NCBI GenBank assembly: GCA_024138025.1 | Contig: JAMXBD010000066.1 | Location: forward strand, 248,001-312,000 | DNA length: 64,000 nucleotides | Reading direction: 5' to 3' | Source of the DNA: Combretum micranthum | Lineage: Eukaryota > Streptophyta > Magnoliopsida > Myrtales > Combretaceae | Part shown: piece by piece, positions 22,730 to 33,540 of the stretch | Position numbering within the stretch: the first letter of the stretch is position 1 | Layout of the letters: each line of letters begins with the position of its first letter | Notes under the pieces: generated by a model | Database searches by the model: none | Told to the model about the DNA's origin: nothing | What the model saw: only the letters and a program-made list of their open reading frames with translations | Made by a program: the position numbers and the translations under genes

Positions 22730-22920
22730 GGGTTAACGTTACAAATGGTGTATGACATGCAATTAGATTTCTAAACTTTGAAATTTAATAATTTAGTAAC
22801 TGAACTTTAAAATTACATCCATCAAGTTATTTTATGTACTAAAATAATCAATTTTAAAAGTTCAAGTAGTTAATTGCATATTTTGTCAAATTTAAGTTCC
22901 ATTTATGACATTATCTTTAA
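22730..22920. repeat. Small inverted-repeat element, possibly Mutator-like
   Basis: The arms 'ACAAATGGTGTATGACATGCAATTAG' and the complement of 'CTAATTGCAT...ATTTATGACATTATC' face each other across about 60 bp. They resemble the layout of the MITEs at 41450 and 57206. The boundaries are approximate. Confidence 0.35.
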
Positions 22921-23695
22921 AAAAATTCAATTGTTTGTTATATTATATCTATTATTTATCTAGAAAGAGTAAGCACGTTTCTTTTATAAAACTTCCTTAA
23001 ATAACTTTTTTGTATTATTAGGTTAAAAAAGGTACAATTAAATAAAACCACCGAGGTCTTGTGTCGGTTTTAAGCTTTTACTTTTATAGAGTATTACTAA
23101 TGAAATCTAAAAGTAAGGGCTTTCCGAATTAGAAAACAAATATGTCGTACTCTTGAGAAAATTGTTAAAAAATTTACAAGTGGATAGAAACTTACCAGAT
23201 TTTCTACTCTTGAAAATTTCTGATTTTAAAAGAATGGTCCTAAATCCTAGTAGCTGTTAATATCTGTGCATATGTATATACACCGAAAACAAGGGACAAA
23301 CAACTCCTATATTTTATTATTTTATTCTTTTTCTCGGTGAATTATTTGAAGATAATCCTAAGCGTAAAAGTATGAATGAATCATCAATGATTTTATAGAC
23401 TAGTAGCATCGGATTTAGATCCTTATTCTTGATATACCAATTTCGATTTTTCATGTTAGCGTTGTAATAACCCTATCTAGTCATATCGTAATAGTTCTTA
23501 CGATTCATCGGAAAAAAAAAAAAAAAAAAGTATGGATGAATCTAATTGAGCCAATCCATAATAATCTTAACCTCCGACTCGACACATAACTATCATTTGA
23601 GCGTGACTTAGCATGACTGTTACAATTTTAGTACCCATCGTACTGTAAAATAAAAAATTGCTACCCCAACTAAATATTCCGATTTCAAATTTCTT
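22921..23695. other. Upstream region of the SAUR gene
   Basis: No gene. It contains TGTCGG at 23062-23067 and CGACA at 23580-23584, which match auxin response factor core sites (TGTCGG, and TGTCG on the minus strand). Such short words occur by chance, so this is only suggestive. A 20-A run sits near 23512. Confidence 0.35.
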
Positions 23696-23703
23696 TATAA
23701 ATA
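23696..23703 (+). promoter_or_regulatory. TATA box of the SAUR gene
   Basis: TATAAATA at 23696-23703, 141 bp upstream of the ATG, followed by a C-rich initiator-like stretch. This is the best core-promoter candidate for the intact gene downstream. Confidence 0.6.
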
Positions 23704-23843
23704 TAATGCGCCCCTTCCAGCCTAGGTAACACCATCCTTAATCATACTATTCTCTTAGTACCATCACACACACGGCTAAAAGCCAACATCAACTAGCAAT
23801 TCCAAACATTAAAACTTCCAACAACAATTTTCCAAACGAAAAG

Positions 23844-24302
23844 ATGTCATCTGGGGTCGGAAAATGCAGCAAGATCCGCCACATAGTACGCCTCCGCCAG
23901 ATGCTCTGCCGCTGGCGCAACCGGGCTCGAATGTCCTCCGCCAGCCGAGCTCCCCCTGATGTGCCAGCCGGGCACGTGGCGGTCTATGTAGGCGCTAGTT
24001 GCAGGAGATTCGTTATGCGAGCAACGTATTTGAACCACCCCATTTTTGAGAAACTTTTAGTCCATGCAGAAGAAGAGTACGGTTTTTCTAACCAAGGCCC
24101 GCTAACAATTCCATGTGATGAGTCATTGTTTGAGGAGGTTCTCCGGTTTCTTTCAAGAATTGATTCGGGCCGACCCAACCGGTTCATTGACTTTGAGGAG
24201 TTGCAAAGATATTGCCACGTGGGGTTTAAAAGCAACTCGGAGTTTTGGTCCGATCGTCGACCGTTGCTTAATGGGTCCTTGATTGAAAAATCAGTTTGGT
24301 GA
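23844..24302 (+). CDS. SAUR family protein (small auxin-up RNA)
   Basis: Encodes 152 residues without introns, as is usual for SAUR genes. Residues 7-28 are basic (KCSKIRHIVRLRQMLCRWRN), a feature of the SAUR subgroup with an N-terminal extension. The SAUR domain spans about residues 39-103, with DVPAGHVAVYVG, RRFVMRATYLNHPIFEKLL, AEEEYGF, GPLTIPCDE and LFEEVLRFL. The last 45 residues are a longer, less conserved tail. Family members are short-lived auxin-induced proteins; several inhibit PP2C.D phosphatases and so activate plasma-membrane H+-ATPase and cell expansion. Applying that here is inference. The first ATG has A at -3, and the coding region is clearly GC-richer than its surroundings. 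No frame damage is seen, so it is probably functional. It stands alone rather than in a SAUR cluster. Confidence 0.93.
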   Translation: MSSGVGKCSKIRHIVRLRQMLCRWRNRARMSSASRAPPDVPAGHVAVYVGASCRRFVMRATYLNHPIFEKLLVHAEEEYGFSNQGPLTIPCDESLFEEVLRFLSRIDSGRPNRFIDFEELQRYCHVGFKSNSEFWSDRRPLLNGSLIEKSVW

Positions 24303-25078
24303 TTCTTATTCGATTCTCATGTGAATCTAATTATTATTCATATGATTGGATCATATAAGTTTCATATGAAACTAAAATTTATATGATTCAATGATTGTTT
24401 GTAAAATAATTGGATTTGAATTTGATGGATCGAGCCTATAAGTTTCTTTTTCCATTAACTTTATTTTCATAGAAGAGGGTAAATGAGACAAAAGGTAAGT
24501 CTAAGTTCTTATCTGTTTGATGAGAATCCATGGAGATGGCAATTTGGTAGAGGAGTGCATACACCTCCACCGGGTCGTCCCAGGTTCCAATGGCAGTGGA
24601 GGCAAGTTCTTTAGATAGAAGCGGAAGTGCAGAATGGATTCGGCTGAAGAAAGTGGACATATATGGGCAAAATTTAGTAATTATTTATTACAAGTGTCAT
24701 GTAAGATGTGTAAAATTGAGTGATCAATTAGAAAATTGATGTACACTTTAGAACGTTGTTTGTATCTTCATGGAACTCAAAGTAATAAATTGGAAGAGAT
24801 GAGATTTTTAATGAGTAATCTCACCTCCAGCTGCTCCAAAGTGATTGAAAAAGTCTTAGCTAAAATAAAATTGATTGTATGTATTATGGATTGTGTAATC
24901 TCGCACTTGGATCTAAAATTTTCAATCTGTAATATGACTTGTTTTTATATGGTTTTTGAAAACCTTAATTCATAATAATATCTCATGTTCAATCTAAACT
25001 TGTTTATGTAATTTTAAAACCAATCCTCGTATAGTTATTAAGACTATCCAAACATGCATTTTCAATAGTCGTCAATTT
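24303..25078. other. Downstream of SAUR, no recognised gene
   Basis: Contains the presumed SAUR 3' UTR. A 74-codon minus-strand frame (24436-24660) is GC-richer than its surroundings (MSTFFSRIHSALPLLS, then WDDPVEVYALLYQIA) but matches nothing I recognise. It may be a relic of a TE or gene fragment. Confidence 0.35.
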
Positions 25079-25272
25079 GGGTTTGTTTGTTTCTTTTTTT
25101 TTTTTTTTTTTTTTTGTCATTTTGATATCTTATTTTTGTATTTTGTTGTTTTCAAATAAATATTTCTTATGAAATAAATATAAATGAAAAATAAACACAG
25201 TTATTTATAAATAGATCAAATAGATAAAATATAAATAAAATACAAATGAAAATCAAACAATTCAAATAGACC
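25079..25272. mobile_element. Tourist-like MITE
   Basis: About 194 bp with ends GGGTTTGTTTG and CAAATAGACC, flanked by TTT on both sides (25076-25078 and 25273-25275). The inside is AT-rich with TAGATAAAATATAAATA words shared with the copies at 4878 and 54535. It is non-coding and lies just upstream of the large hAT transposon. Confidence 0.5.
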
Positions 25273-25828
25273 TTTATTATGTAATTGTAATGGAAACAAT
25301 ATTAAAAACCATAGAATGTTCAAAAGATAAGCTATGTATCCTTACTTTAAATTAGGGATATAACCGGGTAGACAATTATCAGGTTTCCAACCCGCCTTAT
25401 TCGGTAAAAAACCTATATGTTTGAATCATTTAGGGTTTTAGGGTTGGGTTTGGATATGGAATAAAAATCCTATAGTATAATCGGGTCGGGTTTGGGTTTT
25501 ATAAAATACCTTATGGATACTCGACCCGATAACAATAGACAAATACAAAACATTTACAAAAGTTTAAAACTTGTAAGTTTAATCGTAGTCACATACCCGC
25601 ACTTCCTAGTTCCCACATATTAGATCCCAAACCTCTTGTCTCCTTTCTCTCTCCATTTTAACCAAACCCACCATCATCGTAGTCTCCTCTATCCTAATCA
25701 CAGTTATCTCTCTTTACCATCCTTGCATGCATCATCACACTTGTCACCGACCCTATCCTCTTTCTCTCTCAGTCTCCTTCAATCTCTCTGCTTTTGCCAT
25801 CATCAAAGTTAGCATAGGTAAGGTAAGA

Positions 25829-25832
<4 letters not shown>

Positions 25833-25877
<45 letters not shown>
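25833..25877 (+). repeat. (CT)n microsatellite
   Basis: About 22 uninterrupted CT units, preceded by a possible splice donor (CATAGGTAAG). It lies in the presumed 5' untranslated part of the hAT transposase gene. Confidence 0.9.
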
Positions 25878-25879
<2 letters not shown>

Positions 25880-26548
25880 CCCATTAATATCTTAGTTGGT
25901 TAGGCTGAAAAGTGTTGCTGTTCTGTTTGATTCGATTACATTCTGTACTATATGATTTGTGTTTAATTGCAAATGAGACAATTTATCCCATAAATGGTGT
26001 TATGATGCTTAATGTGGTGATTGGTTCAAAATCCAAAGGTTTAACATGTTTTTGAGTTTTAATTTTGATGATGATCTTTTTATTATTTTGTTAAAGCAAG
26101 TAACATTCAAAGATTATTTAGAATCCATGGTCAATTGAGGCACTCCTGCTTTAAGTACATATACATAAAATCAGACATGGTTGGTTTATGCTCATTTTTG
26201 TTTAAAGTCTGACTTGATTCATAGATTGTGGAGTAATAATGGATTGGATGATTTGATTGTTGATTAGAGGTCAGCCAATTGGAAGTTTGAGGACACTTTC
26301 TTTGTATAATCATGGAGAATGGCCTTAAATAATGCATGGACTTTTTATTATTTCTAGGCGTTATGTAAAAAAAAAATAATATAGAGGATGTATTGAGTAC
26401 TATTACTAAAGAGTTTTATTGCTCGTCTTCATTTACGCTCTAAGATTTTGAGGAAATCCATGTTTCTATGTCCTATTTTTATGAAGCAAAAATGTAGCAT
26501 TCCAGTAACCATTTACACGGAACTAAACGCATGATCCGTGACCTCTAG

Positions 26549-29500
26549 AATGACATGGTGAGAAAGATAGTTAAAGGAGAAGTTGTAGCTGAGTGCAAAC
26601 ACTATAAGAAGACACTCTTAACAAATAGTTCAAATGGAACTTCGCATTTGCTTAACCATTTGAAGAGGTGCTTGCAAAAGAAAAAATAAGCAAACATTAG
26701 GCAATGTTTGTTATCAATGGAAATTATAAAAAACAATGATGATTGTACCACAAGTGGTTTAGCAATAGGAAATTGGTCTTTCAACCATGAATTTGCATGG
26801 CAAAAACTTTCAAAGGCAATAATAGTCCATGTGTATCTATTATCAATTATTGAGCATGAACGTTTTAGAGAGTACATTAGCGACATTCAACCCCACTTTA
26901 AACACATTAGCCACAACACCATTAGAAAAAGATTGTCGGCATATATACGATGTAGAGAAAGCAAAACTCCAAAGCCAATTGAAAGGACTTAATACATGGG
27001 TTGCTATAACAATAGATTTGTGGATTTCCAATAAAAAAAAGGGGACATATGACAATGACTGCACATTTCGTTAATAGTAGATGCTCCGAAGTCGGCTCTT
27101 AAAGTAAGCCTTTCTTTTTTACTATGACTTTTATTCTTGTCTATTTAGAATGCTTTAACTATATTTACATTTATTTATTTATTTATTTTGTAGCTTTCTA
27201 TATGTGTTAGCTCCATAGATAAATGAGGCGATTGCAAATTGCTTATTCAATTCATTGATGGCATGGGGTTTGGAAAGGAAATTATCTATGGTCACTGTAG
27301 ATAATTGTTCAAAAAATGATGCCATGATGACAACTTTGAAATTGAAGTTGTGAAAGGAGGATCTAATTCTTCGTAGGAAGGTATTCATATGCGCTCTTGT
27401 GCAAATATTTTAAATTTAGTTGTTAAAGATGGTGTAAGTGTCATTGAAAAAGCAATAGAGAGGGTTCGTGATAGTATCCCATTTTGGTTTGTGATGTGCC
27501 TTTTAGTAGGAAGTTTTGCTTAGATTGCAAGATAAGATGGAATTTCACTTATGATATGTTGGTTACTGTAATTGAATATAAGGAAGTTTTCTATATAGTT
27601 CAGTTTATGGATAAAAACTATATGTATCTTCCCACTGATGAGGATTAGGAGTTGGCAGATGAGATTTGTAAGAAGTTGTCCATATTTTATGAAGTGACAA
27701 ATTTGTTCTCAAGTTCACAATATCCAATAACAAACTATTATTTTGAAAAGGTTTATGAGATCAAGGAAGCCTTACTCGATTGGAAGGGCTCTTTGGATTT
27801 GAATATTAGTATGATGGCTGATAAGATGTTTCAAAAGTTTGAGAAATATTGGAGTGATGTGCACACAATTATGGTTGTATGTACTGTTTTGGATCTATGC
27901 TTCAAGTTTAAAGCTGTAGATTTTATGTTTTCCAATGTATATGGTGATTAGGCTTCGAGAGAGATTGAAAGGGTTAGAAGCACTTTGTATGAATTAGCTC
28001 AAGAATACCAATACAAGACCAATTCTTGTAATTGTAACAGTATGGATACAAGCACTAATTCTCTTGTGCCTACAGGTGATATTAAAGATGGTTCAAAGAA
28101 AGAATCAAAATTAAGGCCACACTTAAGAACCTGTATTAACACTGGCAGCCAAGTAAGGTCAGAGCTGAACCACTTCCAAGATTAAAATTTGCTACCCATA
28201 AGTGATGGTGATGATAATTTTGATATACTTGCATGGTGAAAACAAAGTAGAGTGAAGTACCCCATACTACAAGCTATAGCCAGGGACCTGTTGGCTATTC
28301 CAATTACCACGGTTGCTTCTGAATCAGCATTTCACACTAGTGGACGGATAATTAGCTCACACAGAAGCTGACTCAAGCCGAATATAATAGAGGCATTAAT
28401 GTGTACTCAAAGCTAGTTATCAAATGGAAGAATAGGAATAGGTAACTTTTTACATAATGTAATATTCAACTTTCCTCATTGTTTCCAAACCATTTTATTT
28501 AACTCTTTTCTCTTTTGTTCGGTAATGATATAAACAAGCTAGAGGATGAGCTTGAGAAGCTACATATTAATGACGATGATTGTAAGAACCCGAACTTACC
28601 CTATATTTAAAATAGGTAAATCTAGTTTCTCAACCACATATAATCCACGGTATTATATGTAAGGTTGTAATTCAGGATTAGTTTGGATAGTTATTAGCTT
28701 AAATGTCTTATAAGAATAAACTTTATTACTAACAATACATATAACATTCCATAAAATACAAATTTTAACTTCATTACTTAATAAAAGATCCAAATATAAT
28801 ACAACCATATATATATATATATATATACACATTACAAACAAATAGTAAACAAGCTATTTACAGAATATTACAAAAGATAACAAAGGTCCTAAAACATATA
28901 TACATATAATATTAGTCTATTACATAGGGTTTCTTCTTAGTCATGGTCTCTTCTAATCCTCCCATTCATCTAAGAACTCTTCAAAGTCTAATCCGTATCC
29001 CATGCTCATGTATAACTCATCTTCCACGCCTGAAATGATAAAATATGAGCCAAAAGTCTAGTACATAAGTAACAAAAACAAATGCATAATGGCACACAGG
29101 ATCTTAAACTATAATGCAATGCGACAATCATTCGGGTATTAGATAATCTTTAATTAGTCAAATATCACTGGAGTATTCAAACTCCGAATAACAAGGATAT
29201 CTGGGGGTCCTGAATAACAATCACGATGCTCAGGGAGTTGATATGAGCAGCTCAGATACTTATATCTCCTATATGATATATCTATAAAAGAAAATAACCT
29301 CATCTAGGGTTAACAACCATTACATAACTTCACTTATCTTAGTCCATGACATCACCTAGTCCAAATGTTCCTATAAACATTTGAACTAAATCATGTTACT
29401 TCATTCTAAACTTAAGCAAACGTTACGTTGATATCTTCTTCCCTATCAGTTACTTGCCGTACCACTTAGGAAAGTTTTACCAAAAGACAGGGATGACCTA

Positions 29501-31287
29501 AGAGCCTAAACTATCATACCCTGAATATAAGCAAGGTACTGCTCCTCGAACTGGATACCGATTCGCCATATAAGCTAGATAGGATTTAAACAGCATAAGA
29601 GACATCCAATTCAAACAAAGTTTAAGTTTTTCTATATTAGAGTTGATTAAATATATGCCTATCCTAAGCAGAGAACAAACGCGTTATTGCGTACCTTATG
29701 TGAGAAATCTAAATAGAACCTTAGGAATCCTTCAAAAGATCATCCAAACTCAAATCAATATTATATACTTGGAATTACACTTAAAGCATATCAAATCTTA
29801 AACTTAACACTTAAGACTTCAAATATCATTAATATATCTGATTTTAGTCCAAAAATATCCATTTCATATGCAAACACATATTTAACAAGAAAACATAAGT
29901 TTTTAACCTCGTTTGAAAAATGTATCAGTTGAAAAGAAATAAAATTTAAGTTTTGATACTTTTGAAATTTGTAAAACACAAAAGTTGTAGACCTTTTTTT
30001 AAGCTTTCCATAGCAACTTGAATCACCTCAATCGGAGGTTGGATGAAAAAGTTATAAGCAAAATACAAAATAGTGTTACAAGAGAAAATTTTTACTTGAG
30101 GCCTATAAGGGCATCTATACGGCCGTACAACCCAAAATTGTCAACACCAAACACTTCTAAAGGAAAAATCATGCTGGTGATTCAAAAAAAATGTTACCAC
30201 CAAACCCTTGTACACCCCTTTGTACGCCCGTACACCATGAAAAATGCCTAACACAAGCCCTATAAGGGCCTTTGCTCGCCCGTAATTGATCGATTTGAAG
30301 GGGTTATGAACTTCCTTTGTTTTCAAACTCCATTTTTTCACACATCATATCACACTCTAAACTCCATACAAACATCATACTACATACTATGATATATAAA
30401 CACAACTTCTAACACTTCAAATTCCACTCTTCATTCAATATAACCTTCAACACATACATAACTTCACTAACCTTACTACATTACTCATATTCCACTTCAT
30501 TTTCACTAACACACTTCAACTACTTAATATACACATATTATAACTTTATATGGCAGCCCAAACACTTCTCAACAATTAACCAACAATTGCAAACTATTAA
30601 AGCTCATAACGACACAATATTCATATTTTACATAATCTCTAAATTAACAAACTTGCACTAAATATAACATACATATACCTAAAGAATTTGGGCTTGGTTA
30701 GAAGGCTTTAGTATTAGCTCTTAATGCCGAAATTTGTAGGAATTTGGGTGGGGCACTTGGCCTTGATGTTGGAGTGGCTTTGGAAGAGAAAAAGGTTGAG
30801 TTTGAGTATGTTTAGAGAGTTATCTTGAAGAGGGTCTGATTTTGGATGAAAATTGCAAGATTTTTGGCTTAGTCTTATCCCTTCTTTAGCTTTAAAGGCA
30901 GCACATTAACAAGGCTCTTAATTGGGCTTAAGTTGGGCTTTATGTGGGCTTCATTTGTTTGAATTGAAACAAGGCTTTGGGCTTGCTTTTGGGTTCAAAA
31001 ATCTGCCATCACACACACATACATGCAACATGCATTAAATTAAATTTAACTCACTTCATCATTCATCCAACCATATTAAATAAACATCATTCTTAGTAAC
31101 ACAAATACATATATACCTATGTATTAATATTAAACACTTATTATACTAATGTAAACACATATATTTTACACTCCTAAAACACATGCATTATATTATGCTT
31201 GCTATTTATTTATTCTAATATGCAAAACTATTAACACACATATTTAACATGATATTGGGAATTCATGGCTATTACAATGATGATAAT
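26549..31287 (+). pseudogene. hAT transposase pseudogene (BED finger to hATC domain)
   Basis: A BED-type finger lies at 26549-26688: AECKHYKKT has lost the second Cys, while GTSHLLNHLKRC keeps the His and last Cys. The block 26708-26930 has VYLLSIIEHERFREYI, then a frameshift, then WVAITIDLWIS (about 26998-27030). A probable intron covers about 27105-27194. VTVDNCSKNDAMM follows near 27295. The frame 27652-27951 matches the transposase RNase H-like region (FEKYWSDVH, AVLDLCFKFK equivalents). The hATC dimerisation block lies at 28260-28430: KYPILQAIARDLLAIPITTV, then ASESAFHTSGRIISSHRS. A last short exon ends in acidic codons split by the LTR at 28581 and finished at 31277-31287 by more Asp/Asn codons and TAA. 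Many stops are present. It would cut and paste hAT elements; it is dead here. Confidence 0.88.
28581..31276. repeat. Probable solo LTR inside the hAT element
   Basis: 2,696 bp, starting TGTAAGAACC and ending GGCTATTACA (TG...CA). It is flanked by ATGAT on both sides (28576-28580 and 31277-31281), a perfect 5-bp target duplication as left by LTR retrotransposons. It has no gag or pol and no internal second LTR copy, so unequal recombination to a solo LTR is the simplest reading. Its ends also show longer inverted similarity (TGTAAGAACCCGAA versus TGTAATAGCCATGAA), so a terminal-inverted-repeat element cannot be fully excluded. Orientation was not settled. Confidence 0.65.
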
Positions 31288-32318
31288 GATGATTAAAGCC
31301 AAGTAAGTTATTGACATCATGTTTGATTATGTTTAGCGTTGCCCTTATGTGAATTTTAGTTCTTATTTTAGCAAGCTGATTATATGTTGAATTGATTTAT
31401 TTTATTTATAAAGGTTCATTTGTGGGTGTTAGCTGTATTGGTGGGAAAAGGTTCATAATTGGACCCAATTTTTGTTCTTTCAAATTTAAGTTGTTTGGAT
31501 TTCTACTACCTTCTCATTATCCATTGGTTGATATCTCACTTTCTTTGTTTTCTGCAGGCTTGACCTATGTCAGTAGCTAAATGTTGGAAACTTTGTCTTC
31601 AGTTGTAGACCCTTGGAAGAAAAGTGAACTTACTACCTCACATCCATTAAAAATGCAGGACTCCATATGTCTATGTTCTTGTGAAGGAATTAGGTGTTAT
31701 TTTGTTTATTATTGTGATGGTAGCAACGGCTCATGCTTTCTTCACATGTTAGAAGAATTTGACATGCTAGATAGTGACATAATACGCTTATGCAGAAATT
31801 AAGTGTTAGTTTTAGTTAAGACATGGACTCATGCTTGATGTGGAGATTATAATTTAGACTTAAAAGATTATTTAACTGTGTTTGCTTAAGGATTGGTTAT
31901 GTTGTTCAAATGTTGTTGTTGTTCAGACATTGTTATTGTTGTTCCATTGTTTAAGTCTATTGAATTTATTATTACCATTTGAAAATAAGTTAGCAAAGGC
32001 AAAGGAGAATTGTTATGTGTTTGCTTGAAAATTGCTATCTTATTAATATTGATGTTTCAATTTCTAAGTCTCATGATTTATCATTATAATTGAAAACAAC
32101 AATTCGGGTGGGTCTCGAGTTTAATAGGGTGGGCAGCAGGCGAGTATTTGGGCAAGTCTTGGGTTTTTTAACAAACCCTATAGGGCAGGTTTGGATTTTG
32201 TATTAATACCTTATAGGGTAACAGAGTCGGGTTTGATATACCCTATAGGGTAATCGGTCGGGTTTTGAGTTTACATGATCCACCCGAAACCTGGTCCGTT
32301 TACATCCCTACTTTAGAT

Positions 32319-33540
32319 GTATGGACAATTCAATGTATAATTACATATTGTAATGAAGGATTTATTCCTATCTTAACGGTTACCATTGTCACCACTCTAG
32401 TATTTGCAAGAACTTTTTTACAATGTTACTTCCTTATTGATGGTGATATATATATATTTATACGTATATATAATTGATAAAAACACACTCTTAATATATG
32501 TGCAAATTTTACAACATCAAATATATAAAAATAATAATTGAGAAATAACTAGCGAAATTTTTCTTACAACACTACTTCATTATTGATGGTGACACACATA
32601 CACACACACTAATAAACATGTACACTCAATGTGTGTGCAAATATTTAGAACATCAAATGTATACAAATATTAATTAATAGATAATTAGATGAATGATTAC
32701 ATGAATAACAATTAGATGTATAAATTTTTTTTATAAATTTATTAATGAAAAACACAATAAAATATATTTACATTTTTTCTCTTAAATGTGTATTTATTAA
32801 AGTTTAACTATATAGAATAATCACTGTATACTACAAAAATTATACATTAATGTAAAGTACTTACAATTTCATTTGTGCTAAATATGATTACATGCATTAA
32901 ACACATCATTTATGGAAAATGTGGTAAGAGTTTGAATTTGTAAACTTCCGTGAGTTTTGAACACAAATGAGTAAATCAACTAGAAAATTCTATAGAGATA
33001 TTCTCAAAACCCTAAACAATTCAGCTTGATATATGAAAAATGAGATAAGATAACCTCAATACGAATAATATAAACCCTAACTATATAATTTAAGATATCA
33101 AACTCTAGAGTCATTTATACATATTCTAATACAATTTATATAATCAAAACCTAGAAAAATTGATGGAGGTTATATTGATAACCTAGAAATTGACAACCAA
33201 CTTCGATAATTCTTATAAAAAGCAATAATCTTAATCAAACTCAAATGATATATGATCCAAAGTCTCATTTCAATTTAAATATAAATCTAATTTCAAATGC
33301 AATAATATAATTAGCAAAATCTAAACACTAGCAATCTAGTTACATTTGAAGTAAACTCAACCAAAGCACAATGCTAAATTATTCTCAGTCCCAAGCCTTA
33401 CCACCCATGCTCAACACTAATCAAGCATGCATAATCATGATTACTTGTTCTTCCAAATACAATTTAAATCATCGCAATATAATTAACCAATGGATAAACT
33501 TATCCAGTAAAATGCACTTAAATTAATGCATTTCCCCTTT
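32319..33540. other. Intergenic DNA with a tandem duplication
   Basis: A block around CTTATTGATGGTGA is duplicated with a period of about 146 bp (landmarks at 32436 and 32582). Both copies end ...ACATCAAATRTAT and contain a TA- or CA-rich microsatellite at the same place. The rest is AT-rich with no gene. Confidence 0.5.

Larger units (their letters stand above)
25353..32310 (+). mobile_element. hAT transposon with decayed transposase and nested solo LTR
   Basis: 6,958 bp. The ends TAGGGATATAACCG (25353) and CGTTTACATCCCTA (to 32310) are near-perfect inverted repeats, and the flanks CTTTAAAT (25345-25352) and CTTTAGAT (32311-32318) are an 8-bp target duplication with one mismatch. The left subterminal region has GGGTCGGGTTTGGG words; the right has two perfect CCCTATAGGG palindromes (32176, 32241) and a variant (32208), likely transposase-binding repeats. 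Inside are a long (CT)n tract and transposase exons from 26549 to about 28580. A probable solo LTR occupies 28581-31276. Without that insertion the element would be about 4.3 kb, a normal size for an autonomous hAT. Confidence 0.88.
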
